This document shows positions 35,213-47,130 of a stretch of 64,000 nt of DNA, in pieces. Below the pieces are notes generated by a model. It did not search any database. It was not told the origin of the DNA and worked only from the letters and a program-made list of their open reading frames with translations. The position numbers and the translations under genes are program-made. How positions within the stretch are numbered: the stretch's first letter is position 1; the number at the start of each line of letters is the position of its first letter. The stretch lies in NCBI GenBank assembly GCA_033032175.1, contig CM065307.1, positions 2,480,001 through 2,544,000 of the forward strand, read 5' to 3'. The DNA is from Saturnia japonica (lineage: Eukaryota > Arthropoda > Insecta > Lepidoptera > Saturniidae).

Positions 35213-35465
35213 AAAAACCATCGTTTTTGCAGATAGATATACGAGCGAAGCCGCGGGTTAAGCTCTAGTAATATTATAAATTTGAAAATTTGTATGTTTG
35301 TATGTTTGTTACTCAATACGCAAAAATGACTGAACGAAATTTAACTCAATTTGGCTCACAAATAGTTTATAACCTGAATTAACACACGAAATATTTTTAA
35401 TTCCTTTCTGAATCCAATTCTGAAATCCACGCAGAGGAAATCGCTAGTGGATGCTATCCTATAAA
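35213..35465 (-). mobile_element. LINE-type 3' tail (family I)
   Basis: Reverse orientation: ACGAGCGAAGCCGCGGGTTA, TAATATTATAAATTTGAAAA, TGTTACTCAATACGCAAAAA, CCTATAAAAAAGG side. Degenerate. Confidence 0.45.
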
Positions 35466-35924
35466 AAAGGAAAGAAATAAGTAAATAAAAATTGACTTTA
35501 CGAAGCTTAATTTAATTAAACAATATATCAGTCTGTATAGGTATTTAGAAACAAAACATTTATGTGTTTCTCGTTGACTGACAATTATTAACTCTAAAGT
35601 TTGTTGTATAAAACAGAAAATACATTGACATATCGAGTCGGAACATCGAATAAATGTTGAAAAAGGGGCTCTTTTCCCGTTTATATAAATAAAATAAAAA
35701 AGCAGTTTAGAGGCAATTAGCGTGTCGTTGGGGAATTCGTTTGTGTATTGGATGTAAACGTTTTTTTTTTTGAACAGACTACGTTACATGTTGGTATAAA
35801 TTTAATTTATTACACCAGATGAAAAGATTTTAGTTGTATAAAACATTTCGTTCGATATCTGAACGTAAAAAAGTCGTTTTTTTAATATATTAGCGGTGTT
35901 CCCTGGCTTTGCACGCACTTTTTA

Positions 35925-36595
35925 ACAAGCAATCCGAGAGTTGACAACTTTTGGAAAATTGTTTTAAACAGTTTCTATATTGAAAATAATACCTATGAAT
36001 TTTATGTTTCATTAATACAGAACAAAAAGTTATTTAAACATAAATTTAATCTAAATAAAAAGTACGTAACAAAAACCATGCAGTAAGGTCCCATGACGTC
36101 ATCATTCATTTTATGTATTTTTGTACAATAACAGTGACAAGTTTGACAACTAACGCAAGAGTCTAACGTTCATATTTCCTGAATGGTGACGTCATGTTTT
36201 CTAATCGGCGTTTCAAATCACAGGACTAACAGACAAAAATATTAATTTTCCAAAGAGATAATTAAATAGATAAATAATTACTTTGTCCACATTTGTGCAA
36301 AACAATTTAGGTTTTTTATCTATAGACTAATATTACTCAATAATTTACTTTAATTTTTAAACATACAGTCAACTGGCGATTTTATTTCTACACATAATAT
36401 TGAAAATAATAATAGCTTGTACAATTTTCCCGTGTACAAAGTTTCATAAAAATCGGTCAAGCAGTTTTTATTTCAATCCGGACATACAAATAAACAGATA
36501 GACAAATCTTTCTTAAGTCATATTCGTCGTCTTTATATACGATGCCAAGCAGGAAATCTGGAAAATTATATGTACAGACAGTTTTATTAACATAG
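35925..36595 (+). repeat. Dispersed repeat H
   Basis: AGTTGACAACTTTTGGAAAA, TTGAAAATAATACCTATGAA, CATGACGTCATCATTCATTT, CGCAAGAGTCTAACGTTCAT; ends with ATCGGTCAAGCAGTTTTTAT and TATATGTACAGACAG. A related piece is at 44255-44600 and its end at 43680-43830. Confidence 0.5.
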
Positions 36596-36867
36596 ATAAT
36601 CGGTATTTACTAATACATAACATGAAATAACTTTTCACTACAGAATATCTTGCCCTAAATACATATTTATAAAATCATTAACACTAGTATACGGCCAGAT
36701 TTCATTAATTAAATCAACAAAATACAAGTTAGAAATTTAAAGGGCAGAGACTTTGCTAAACTTAATAAATTTAGTATTACGTTCTTTGTAGGTACCGTGT
36801 GTGGGATAAGATGGCTTCTGCATTGTTTCTTCGGACCGCTGGATTTTCAAATGAAGCTCCCAATCGT

Positions 36868-37180
36868 ATCGCGTAAGTATCGCGTGCACGGAAGACTATG
36901 AGATTTGGCATGGTTAAAGTTTATATGGAGAAGGAGTGCAGAAAGCTAAAATTTATCTATAATATCTGTCACTAATATAATAAATTAAATAAATTAATAC
37001 TGCGAATCCTAACCGTACCAGTGCAATTGAACTTAGACCCCCTAAAATATTGACATTGTCACTCAACGAAAAGTGATAACAAGTGATATAATTAATATTC
37101 ATTGTTTACGTTCATACAGCAAATATCAAACAGAAAATAGTCTATGATTAAAAAGTCGCTGGTCAAATTTCAATAATTTA
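36868..37180 (+). mobile_element. Helitron-like element, family C, 3' end missing
   Basis: CGCGTGCACGGAAGACTATG, GAGATTTGGCATGGTTAAAG, AACGAAAAGTGATAACAAGT, AAAAGTCGCTGGTCAAATTT; the GGGCGATCGCTAGT end is absent. Confidence 0.65.
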
Positions 37181-37269
37181 GGCTGAAGTAGCAAAGAAAA
37201 TACGGATAAATTAAAAAAAGGTATTTATTTAGACATACTCGTATGTTCGAATACGGAGAGGCTATATGT

Positions 37270-37376
37270 TACGATCGGGTGAACACATACGTTAGCTTAT
37301 GTGTTAAGGACATTTTGCTTGCCGAGCATAGTAAGGGATGCAAGCAGCCCAGGACCTTGACGGCTCTGCTAAGTGT
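37270..37376 (-). pseudogene. Jockey-type RT scrap
   Basis: Minus strand reads RAVKVLGCLHPLLCSASKMS followed by LTHKLT, equivalent to RAAWVLGRLHPLLCSVSKMS in the larger Jockey copy. About 35 codons only. Confidence 0.65.
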
Positions 37377-38355
37377 ATTATCGAGGGTAACTGAAACTAA
37401 TAAAAATTGTGTACTGATGTAATTATGAAAGAAGCGGTGGCCACCGGTTTCCTTGTTCCCTTCCTGTTCTTTTCTCTTATCTTTGAAGGTAACCCGAATA
37501 ACTAGTAGACTAATCTTTTGAATCACAAATCCACCCACAACTACTGGAAGCTAATATTAACTTGAATGGGTACCCTTTCATAATGAAGTATGTTGATTTA
37601 AATGTCTTTGTCATATTCTAACCGAAATCTTTGAACGATTGCGATGTGGGACGCGAGCTCCTGGCATTGTTGATAAGGTGAAACATGATAACCCGTATAT
37701 TTGTAGTGACGCACATTTGTACGTCACTATTTGGAAAGGTGATTCCTTTGCTCTTTAGGTTCTCCGGTAATAGCGAGAAGACTATACTGATTGTGGAGAA
37801 GTTGGACGGGTGATTCATGAACCAACACTGCAAGCTCAATAGATGTACTTTATCTCGGTCCTAAACCTGTTTTCCTAAATACTTCGTTGAGTTTATTATA
37901 TATACATATATAGTTTAGTTATTTTTACCTTTATTTACTTTTATTTTTATTTTCCTTATATTTCTATACTTCGTATAGGTAATTCGGATGCATCAGGTAG
38001 GTTGTTTTTTATATACAAATTTGTGTGTTGAGTTGTCTGTTGTTCTTTTATGTTTTTCATCGGCATTGTTATATTATTTTATAATTTGAATTAGAATTTT
38101 GGTTAATTTTCTTTTTGTATCATGGATGGCATGTCTCTATTGTAGATAATTTTGAAGCATGCGCTTTAAGTAATATTATATTGATTGTTCAGGAAGGCTG
38201 TATATCAGTATTGAGATCGATGATGCTCAATGGTTGATAGAATATTTCAAATTTAAATTTAGGATCGTAAAAGTCATTTGAATAGAAGACAATAAAAACT
38301 TAACGACATGTTAGAAGGAATATCTGAATTATAAAGACGTGAATTTATAAATACT
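37377..38355. other. Non-coding or highly decayed DNA
   Basis: About 37610-37860 is richer in G+C and has minus-strand open stretches without a motif I recognise. The rest is AT-rich and featureless. Confidence 0.4.
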
Positions 38356-38690
38356 GCCGGCGACTTTTTGATCACAGACTATTTTCTGTTTGACACTTGC
38401 CGTATTCATGAACCTAAACAATGAGTATTATCCACATCACTTGCTATCACTTTTCGTTGAGTGACAATATCAATATTTTGGTGAATCTACATTCAATGGC
38501 ACTGGTCGGATTAGAATTCGCAGTATTCATTTATTTCATTTAATAAATTAGTAACAGATATTGTAGATAAATTTTAGCTTTCTGCACTCCTTCTCCATAT
38601 AAACTTTAACCATGCCAAACCTCAGTCTTCCGTGCACGCAATACACTTAAAAAGGTACCGAAAGCTATTGATATATAGATTCTAAAATAT
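38356..38690 (-). mobile_element. Helitron-like element, family C
   Basis: GCCGGCGACTTTTTGATCAC, CACTTGCTATCACTTTTCGT, TTCTGCACTCCTTCTCCATA, CAGTCTTCCGTGCACGCAAT. 3' terminus lost. Confidence 0.65.
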
Positions 38691-40051
38691 TAGTTTAATA
38701 TTTCATATATAAAAATGTATCTAACTCAATGTAATATGAGATAATAATTTGATATTGTGAAATTCAGGAAATATCGTCATTAACTTATATAGCGTTATAG
38801 GACACTACCTAAGAAACCGCTTTTCTATAATATCATATCAAAGACGCAATGTATTGATCTATCCAGATCAAGTTATGATTATGTGATACTTCTGCTGAGC
38901 TGACGGAGGTGCTATGGTCCTACTGGAGACCCTAAAATGTTAGCGATGTTCCCAGAGAGTGACCTGATGATTTGTGTTAAGTGATTCATTTAATTTATTA
39001 CATTATGAGATTTTCTAATATATGTAAGTTAGGAATTAGCAAAATGAGAATGCTAGTTTGAAATGAATTTAAATATTTAAAACTCGATAGTTAAGTCATT
39101 AGAAGTGTTTTATGACACGCTATGTGTAAGTCTCATTTTTAAATCCAAAGTAAATTACGTTAACTCAGGATGAAGCTGAAATCGGAACAAAATTTCCTTG
39201 GATCGACGCCAACTTGTACAAAACGGGACAAGTATTTCTTTTTAGGATAATTTAACTTTTCAAATACTGCAGTGATGGCACATGAATGTATCGATTATGG
39301 ATGAATTGTACCTATATACGAATTCGAACATTACTCAAAGGAGACGGGTACTCTTTCCTACAGACATGGGCCTGGGTAAAAAAGAGATGTAAAAATATGA
39401 AAATGGTGTAAAATAATAGCTAATGCATTATCAAACAGTCACTGAAAATTAAGCGGATTTTTTGTAATCTGTAAGCAAAGATTTAGAATATTTCGTAAAA
39501 GCGAAGTTATGTAATAAACTTCAATTAAACTATTTTTGAAGTATATTTATTATATTTTAAAGTTATTAGTTTACTTATTTTGTTGATTGTGAATTTTAAT
39601 GATTTTAAAAATTAAAAATTAAAATATATATTAGATTTTATAAACCATATTTCCACTCATTACATTCTGGGCCCAGAAATATCCGTCTCCTTGATATAAG
39701 AGTGTTGGACGTGATAATATTAAAATAAATACATATGCATTTATAATGTGTAGTTAAAATATTTTAAACTTTGCTCGGTTATAGACTTCACTGTTCACAA
39801 AATCAATATAGAAATAATTACGTTTGACGATCAATCAAGTCGTGAGCATTAAAATTTAAGATATATTGGGATTTAAAAGAAAATCATTGTTATGTAGGTA
39901 GGTTTTAAATTAACCTTAATAGTATATCACTAGTATAACTCTGCGTATTTCTCTTTATCACGTAATAAAGTTTAAACTATTAATAACCTACATTATAAAG
40001 ATATCTACTTGTTTTTAAATTCGACGATTGAACGAGAAAATATTATTATAT
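38691..40051. other. Upstream intergenic DNA of the P450
   Basis: No repeat family from elsewhere in the window and no open frame of note. It is the longest repeat-free stretch next to the P450 and may hold its regulatory DNA. Confidence 0.5.
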
Positions 40052-40137
40052 CTTTAGTTGCCTTCGTCACACTGACTTGCAAATATTAAGATACCTTTAG
40101 TTGCTGTAGTCATACTGACTTGTAAATATTAAGACAG
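40052..40137 (+). repeat. 43-bp tandem duplication at the P450 promoter
   Basis: Two diverged copies, 40052-40094 and 40095-40137. Both start CTTTAGTTGC and share ACTGACTTG and AAATATTAAGA, with several substitutions between. They abut the TATA-like box at 40145. Possible duplicated cis-regulatory module; function not shown. Confidence 0.75.
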
Positions 40138-40144
40138 TAGTCAG

Positions 40145-40152
40145 TATAAATA
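40145..40152 (+). promoter_or_regulatory. TATA-like box upstream of the P450
   Basis: TATAAATA, 202 bp before the P450 start codon, just downstream of a 43-bp tandem duplication. Transcription would start near 40175-40185 and leave a 5'UTR of about 170 nt. Such boxes occur by chance in AT-rich DNA, so only the position and the neighbouring duplication favour it. Confidence 0.35.
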
Positions 40153-40353
40153 ATAATTTATATCTACAAAAAACACATTGTTCATGAAAGGGTTATAGTT
40201 CAAGTGTAATTATTAAACAGATACAGAGGAATCATTATGCGCAACTAAAACTTAAATTAATACTTTGATAACAACTCATGATAATATCCGTTTACGTAAA
40301 TATTTACCAATTTCGTTTGAACTATCGTCCGTATAACACGCATTAGAGGGAAA

Positions 40354-42271
40354 ATGTTGGTATATATATTATTTGTATTATCACTAGTACTAATATTTAT
40401 ATTAAAGAACCGGAAGAGAAATTATTGGATAAAGAAGAATGTTAAACAAGTTGATGGAACATGGTTGAAGTTTATATTTGGGAAAAGATCATTACCCGAG
40501 CTTTACAAGGAAATCTACGACAAATATGATGAACACCAAATTGGTACATTCGCTGGATCCACACCAGCTCTAATCCTTAAAAATATGGAAGATATAAAAG
40601 CTGTATTTGCTGGCGATTTTCAGAGTTTCCACAGCCGTGGTGTTGACATAAATGATAATGATGTACTAGCTGACAACATACTCTTCATTAATGATTTCCA
40701 ACGTTGGAAAATTCTAAGACAAAAACTGTCGCCTGTATTCACTACATTGAGACTTAAAACTATGTTTGTCATAATAGAAAAATGTGCCAGAGATTTCGTC
40801 AAATTAGTGGAAAACAATCAAGAAATTAGAAAAAAACCTTACGACGCTCTGTATACATTTACTACAGCATCCATTGGTGCTGCAGTTCTTAGTATAGATA
40901 CGAAAAGTAATAGTAATTTGATGGAATCACCATTTATGGATATGTCGGTAAAAGCTGTGAAACCGTCTTTGAAAACCAACCTCACTTTCTTTCTTTCTAA
41001 CACTTTCCCGGCTCTATTTAAATGCTTGAAGCTAAAAGTATTTGGTGAACATGAACAATTTTTCATAGGTGCAGTAAAAAAAGTTTTTAAAAGTCGTCAA
41101 AATTGTGATAAAGTATATGACTTCATTGATGTATGTTTAGAACTCCAAAAGAGCGGAACAATGAAAGACTACACAACGGGCTATGAGTTAGAACCAACTG
41201 ATGAAATATTAGCTGCACAAGCATTTTTCTTCTTCATAGCTGGGGCTGATACAAGTGCAACCGTGATGCAGTTCGCGTTTCTAGAACTATCTAGTAATCC
41301 AAAGATACTGGCAAAGGTGCATAAAGAAATTGATAGTGTTTTACATGGTAAAGAAGAAATAGCATTTGAAGATGTAGAGAAATTACAATATTTAGACATG
41401 GTGATAAATGAATCGATGAGGAAATATCCCACAATAGGCTTCATTCAGAGAATTTGTACCCAGAACACAGTTTTACCTAGCAATAATTTGAAAGTTGAAA
41501 AAGATACCGTAATTATCATACCAACTTTCGCCATACAAAGAGATAAAAAATATTATACGGACCCTGAATTATTCGATCCGGAACGTTTTGCTCCTGATAA
41601 TGTCAACAATATAAACAAGTACAGCTTCTTGCCATTTGGTGAAGGGAATCGTATTTGTATAGGTGAGTTTCTATTCGACAATTAATGCGAGAATGATAAA
41701 AAATTTCGACACAATTTAATATTTAACGTATCCTTTATATATTTAAGGTTTATTTTAGGTCTTTTTGTGTTCGTGTTTTTTTAAATGGTTGATCCTCATG
41801 TACTTATTTCCTATTTCCATTTCTATTCTAATATCTAAGAATTTTGTTCTTTATATGTATATTTAGAAATCCTTTAAGTAGAAGTGTAACTAAGATCCTT
41901 TCTCTTTTTTTCAAATTATCATTTTTTTTATTACGGCTTTACACTGTCACCAAACTATCATAAAAGCATGTTCACAGTTCCTTATCACATTCATATTTTT
42001 TTGTAATTACACATATTTCTTGCAAGTTTACTCCCCTATACTATCAGTATCTCTGTGCTTGATGTTATTGACCAAAATTAAGGTATTTATTCATCATTTT
42101 TCAGGTGCTAGATTCGCTCGTATCCAAGTGAAGGCTGGTATAGCTTGGCTTCTCCGCCATTTCACTTTAGAAGAGCAGGTATACAAACCGAATTTCGAAA
42201 ACAGCTCTTTCAGTATACGGGATACCACAACAAAATACAGATTCATCCCTAGAGATATTCACAGCAATTAA
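40354..42271 (+). CDS. Cytochrome P450, CYP3-clan (CYP6-like), two exons
   Basis: Join 40354..41662 and 42105..42271, 491 residues, a normal length for a microsomal P450. These enzymes are heme-thiolate monooxygenases fed electrons by NADPH-P450 reductase on the ER; the CYP3 clan of insects often handles plant toxins and insecticides. Seen: hydrophobic anchor at residues 1-18 followed by a basic stretch; C-helix WxxxR (W118, R122); I-helix AGADTS (296-301); ExxR (E353-R356); PERF (409-412); heme loop FGEGNRICIG (428-437) with axial Cys435. The heme loop ends exactly at the exon 1 donor, and exon 2 continues in frame with ARFARIQVK. The start chosen is the first Met, directly before the anchor. 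Odd: the proline-rich hinge usual after the anchor (PPxPxxG) is not visible at residues 28-42. Subfamily and substrate cannot be read from sequence alone. No in-frame stop interrupts it. Confidence 0.93.
41663..42104 (+). other. Intron of the P450 gene
   Basis: 442-bp phase-1 intron. The donor GTGAGT follows the first base of the Gly437 codon, and the acceptor is a T-rich run ending TTTTCAG. Joining at these sites restores GGT (Gly) and the conserved post-heme segment, which reading through exon 1 does not give: it stops after a few codons. An intron directly behind the heme motif fits CYP6-type genes. Confidence 0.88.
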
Positions 42272-42407
42272 TGTATATTTTTTGAAAAATCATTTTAATA
42301 TTTACTTTTTTGGCATTTTATTATTTGTTTTATTTCTTTCTTTTTTCTTTCATAAAACTTTGGGATCCGTGAATACATTATCATCTTATCTTTTTATCCG
42401 ATATCAA

Positions 42408-42570
42408 CAAAAGACGGGAGGTTACTCAATTGTAATGTATATTTTTTATAGATGTTCAGACATAACTAACGTCTTTGATTATGAACTGATTTGGATGTTT
42501 TTTTTTTTCTATAGGGGGGTACCTCAAGGATGGTCCCGTTTTAATTTAATTGCCATTGGACTGATTTAAT
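42408..42570 (+). repeat. Dispersed repeat D, 3' of the P450
   Basis: GACGGGAGGTTACTCAATTG through GGGGTACCTCAAGGATGGTC to GCCATTGGACTGATTT. Starts about 140 bp after the P450 stop, so it may lie in the transcript's 3' region or just beyond. No clear AATAAA is seen between the stop and this repeat. Confidence 0.7.
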
Positions 42571-44254
42571 TTTATAATATTCAACACATTTTTATATAAT
42601 TAAAAATCTATAATTATATAAATTAGAATTATTATTATATATCTTTTTTTGTAATATGTTATTAAACATAACATGTTATATTAATGAATGATTATGTTCC
42701 TATCAACGTTTTTATACGTTTATCTATGTTACAAAATTTTGTATATTAATGAATGAAAAGTAAAATTTGTTTCTGTTTTCTAACTCCTGCCTGGCTAGCT
42801 ACCACCCTCAAGTTGAATATCTGTTGTTATCAATGTTATTTTTCGGACTGTCCAAAAATAATAACTATGTAGCGATGCTTGTTCAGTATAGATTGGTTGT
42901 ATCAATTAGTTTATTACTAAACAACCTCGAAGAAGCTGCTCTAATCTTCACTAGTAACTCAGACCAATCTCAGTTGTTCTTACAACAATTCAATTGTAAG
43001 CATTCAATTCAATGGATCTCCATCACAATCTTCGTGGATATGTGGATATCTTACCGAAACGGTTGTAAGCGTCACATTTCGAGTAAATAGCCTCTCCCTA
43101 AAATACCTATGAAACTTGAGTAACGTTCACCGTTCCGCATTTTGAGCGGCCGCTAAACTTTTTTCCAAGTTAAGTAGACGAGATTTTTCCCAAGCAACGT
43201 CCGGTGACTAAAGCAGAATGACACAGAGAAGTAATATGTGTCGCGCACTGAAAAGGGTCATTTGTAGATACGTATTTGTGAAAGTTAGACGTTCTTTGAC
43301 CCCCAAATTTTGTAACTAATTAGTTTTAGACAGATGTTTGCATTACATTATTGTAAATATTGTCTTTGTTGTTATAGAATTATTTTAAATACAAAATAAT
43401 GGAAAAAGAAAATTCTTTACCGACTTTTCCTATGATATCGTCTGAGTGGACTTCAGAATTGGGTTCTGAGAGAAAATAAAAGTATCCTTGTCATAATCCT
43501 GATTATAAACTATATGTGTATTAATTTCTACCATCATCGCTTAAACCGGTTACATTTTATTTACACAAAATACTTACATACACATTACATATACATAAGT
43601 ACACACGTTTTTTTACGACTTATAAAAGTATTATTATTGGTAATTCTTGTATCCTGTCAATTAAGGATTAGCATATGCTTCTCGAGTACAAAATCTGTCA
43701 AGCCATTTAAGAGTTACATCTGGGCATACAAACAAATAGACAAAAAATATTTGTGATTCAGGTCCTTTATAACAGATGGATATCAGGAAATTTGGGAATA
43801 AGTCATATGTACAGATAGAACTACAGTTTTAACTTACAAAAGACTTCACCGGAAACTTAGTGGAAGAAAAATCATAAAATTTAATAGTTTTTACCCAAGT
43901 TTATTTTATATTGTACAGTACAATCAGTAATTTTTAAGTAAAGTAAATTTAAATCATGATAACATCTCTTTTTCTCGTGCGTTTATTTATAGTATCTTAT
44001 TTTTACTATTGTTGCCGTCTCGCTTCCTCATATCTCGACTTGTTTTCAGTGAAATAAATCAAGCAAAGCTAAAGGCGTCTACGGAAATAGGTGGTCTTAA
44101 CTAAGACATTCAGGCCTCTGTATCTGATTTCCTCTCCTCGGAAATCAATATATTATACTACTACTTCGCTAGTGGAGACTTGTTTTTTTCTTCAACAAAG
44201 TGGCAACACTGTACCCATCCAAGAGCTAAGGCAATTACCGAGAGATCGGTGTTG
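42571..44254. other. Non-coding DNA downstream of the P450
   Basis: Open frames (e.g. 42767-43090, 43514-43756) show no family motif. 43680-43830 resembles the end of repeat H (CTGTCAAGCCATTTAAGAGT, CATATGTACAGATAGAACTA). Confidence 0.45.
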
Positions 44255-44600
44255 ACCGGGAATTGACAACTTTTGGGAAATTGTTTTAAAAACTTTATAT
44301 GTTGAAAATAATACCAATGATTTTTTTTTCATTAGTACATCATAAAAAGTGATCTAAAACTATTTTTTTATTTAAATAAAAAACACGACACAAAAACGCG
44401 CCTTTATGGTACCGTGACGTCATCATTAATTTTATATGATATCAGTCACAAATATGACAACTTACGTAAGAGACTAACTTTCATATTAAAAGGGAAAAAT
44501 TAAATAAATAAACGATTACTTTTTCCTGATTTTTATTGTTTTAGGATTTCACTATAAAATAATTTACTTGAAACATACAATCAACTCGCTGATTGCCGTG
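44255..44600 (+). repeat. Dispersed repeat H
   Basis: AATTGACAACTTTTGGGAAA, TTGAAAATAATACCAATGAT, CGTGACGTCATCATTAATTT, ACTTACGTAAGAGACTAACT. Abuts duplication copy 1. Confidence 0.5.
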
Positions 44601-44989
44601 TTCCAGCAACCACATATGCTAGTGGCGAATTTTAAGACATAGGTAAAAGCTATGAACCACCGAACACAAAATTGTCCCACTTTCAAATAAACCTAGATAC
44701 ATCCCTGTAATGTCCTCTTCTCTAGGGTATTGTACAAAAGCTGTTTTTTCATTAGTGTCGGCTTGTACACCTGTCTTATAACCGCGGCCTTACGAGACAC
44801 ATTGACATTCCTACAATACGGGAAATCGTTTAATTTCTTTTACGGAAGATTCCCGATAGTACTTTCATTATCATTAGAATCTATACTGTTTATAATATAA
44901 ACTCAACAGAATGCTTTTAGTTTGTTTGTTGGAACGCGCTTATGTCCAAAACTATTTTTGCTTTGGGGTTCAGCATCTGAGGTAGATAC

Positions 44990-45353
44990 CATATTCATAT
45001 TACAAAAGCGGGCAGTTCGAGCAATATACAGCATGGGACCTCGCTAATCACTAGAGAAGAAATTCCAGGAATATAGTATATTAACTTTTCCCTCCTGATA
45101 TATACTTGATAACTTAAAAAGCACAATGTTAATACTAGAAATAGAGATAAATTAGTCTTACCGTGTTTTAGACTTAGTAAGTAAGACTAATGATTTTTTT
45201 TTAGGTAATAGTGTTAGGTTCTATAGTAAGATCCCGAAGCATATTACTGATTTGCCGGACAACAAGTTCAAGGACCATGTTAAGCAGGTTTTACTGTCAA
45301 AAGGATATTATAGGGTGTATGATTATGTGAAGGTTAGTGATGTCTGGAAGTGA
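44990..45353 (+). pseudogene. Non-LTR retrotransposon RT, C-terminal remnant (in duplication copy 1)
   Basis: Broken reading showing QKRAVRAIYSMGPR, then after frame damage GNSVRFYSKIPKHITDLP, ending SKGYYRVYDYVKVSDVWK and a stop at 45353. This arrangement is the C-terminal end of insect non-LTR reverse transcriptases. It is followed by an ATTATTATG-type tail and a LINE-like 3'UTR with AATAAAAAATATT near 45525. Confidence 0.75.
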
Positions 45354-45767
45354 CTCCCTCTCTGTGCATCCCCTAAATTATTATTATGTACCTGTTGTAT
45401 TAACATTTGTACAGTTGAAAAAAAAAAACGATTGAGTGTTTTGCTGGTTCTTCTCGATGTCTGGGATATATTCCGAACCGGAAGTTGTGTTTTGACGTTC
45501 ATAAGTGCCTTGGACCTAAATTGAATAAAAAATATTTAGATTTTTGATTCTGATTATACAACTTTGCGCTACAATTATAAGAAGCAGAGCAACAAATATG
45601 AACGTCAAGCAAGCTGTATAAAAGTACGAGGAAGTGAAAACAACATTAGACTACACGGCGTTGACAGCGGCGAAATAGAAAATTGCTCGAAGTTTGTTAA
45701 TTAATTTAAAAAATAAAAGTTTGTGACATATAGTAAGTCATAAACCACAGATTTGAAAACCCATTGC

Positions 45768-45894
45768 CCTGTCCACCGAAGTGGAGATGAGCGGAGATGT
45801 GTAAAATTTATATGTCGACCAATAAAATTGCATAAAAATCGATTGATGCAATTCTATTGGTCGAAATTTGCACAGCTCCGGTTCGATGGACAGG
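45768..45894. repeat. 127-bp foldback (MITE-like), copy 1
   Basis: Outer ends CCTGTCCA / TGGACAGG, with arms continuing imperfectly (CGACCAATAAAATTGCAT against ATGCAATTCTATTGGTCG) around an AT-rich loop. The whole would form a long hairpin. No convincing target duplication. A second copy is at 50464-50590. Confidence 0.75.
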
Positions 45895-45905
45895 CAGTCT
45901 AAAAA

Positions 45906-46081
45906 TGGTTAAAATAAACACTGTGAATAACTTTCATGGTATAACGGAGTCATATAACAGACAAATATTTATTGAACTTGATCACCAAAAACCTTTTATG
46001 CGGAAACCATTTGGTAAGGCAAATATGCAGGAATATCGGGAATCTTTAATTCTCCGGAGCATTCAGCCGCCGGCGCGGTGA
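45906..46081 (+). other. Short open frame ending at a splice-donor-like site (two identical copies)
   Basis: ATG at 45906 opens 58 codons (MVKINTVNNFHGITES... ending SIQPPAR). The last sense bases run into CG|GTGAGC, a good donor. The frame also extends upstream into the hairpin without a Met. The copy at 50602-50777 appears identical. No family recognised. It could be a captured host exon or chance. Confidence 0.25.
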
Positions 46082-46650
46082 GCTCAGAGAATGGGGTTTG
46101 AAAATTATTTTCGTCGTTCAATTTAAAGAATCTCCAGAGGTGGAGAGTGTGTTATAAAATGTATTTGTACGTTTCCTATAAATTCCTATATTTAAATTCT
46201 ATATAAAGCTTCTTTGGTGAAACAATATAATAGATTAGCTCATCAAACCCTCAAATAAATATGTAGCTCTTTCAAACGATGCCACGAATTATGTGGATTT
46301 GAATCTCACAATATGCCTGCGGGCAAGGAAAAAATATTATGATGAAAATAAACCGTAATTCTACTACATCTCCTATTACTCACTTGTTTAACTGAAGACC
46401 AATCTCAGAATGAAAAACCGTCATCAAGCATCTACTTGAGTATTCCGATAGCTGTAAAAATGAAATAAGTAATTTTTAGATAAGGCAACAGGAGAATACA
46501 AAATTATGATTTCGTCCGTCAGGCTGAACTGCAGTTGTCTCTCCCGCGTTTTTTTTGGTTGTTTGGGTACAGGGCATCAGCAATATAATTCTGTTAAAAC
46601 CTGTTATTCAAATGTCTTGTCGACCACGTTTCCTTTTTATATTATATGAT

Positions 46651-47130
46651 ACACTAGCTGTGTCCCACGGTTTCACCCGTGTAGCCTATCATAATTGTTC
46701 TTCTGTAATATTAATTTTTCATTATCTCATATACTATGTGTCCAAATAACATGCCATAAAGAGCAAAATTTAACTTAATCAAATTGTCTTCATGATGAAG
46801 TTACTTTTGTCCGTAAGGATTAATATGCCATGTCTAAAAATAATGTTCATAATTCACTATTTAATATTTAACAATTGTTTATCACAAAATGACTTATTGT
46901 GACTTATTTATAAGAGATAGGTATACGCTATTGCTAACTTTTTTTATATATACTAAAGACCAATATTTTTGTTGAACATTGTATTTACGTATCATTAACC
47001 ATTGCGCCAGAGTACGCGAATAAAACAGTTCGGGAGGGCTTCCACCTCTAAGTTACTTAAGAATAATCAATATTTCAGGCTAGCAGCTGAGAGTTGTAGT
47101 CTAATGTTAGATAGCCTACCGGTAGTAACT
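46651..47130 (-). mobile_element. Helitron-like fragment (copy 1)
   Basis: Begins ACTAGCTGTGTCCCACGG, the reverse of a CTAGT 3' end, and runs through ATAATATTCAACAAA-type AT-rich body to the GTTCGGGAGGGCTTCCACC and TAGCCTACCGG segments seen in relatives at 15443-16010 and 34370-34560. The 5' end is missing. No coding capacity. Confidence 0.5.

Noticed and set aside
36800..36870. ATGGCTTCTGCATTG... open frame ending at GCGTAAGT, exon-like
   Set aside because: It runs straight into the start of a family C repeat, whose own sequence supplies most of the donor-like site; no protein motif.
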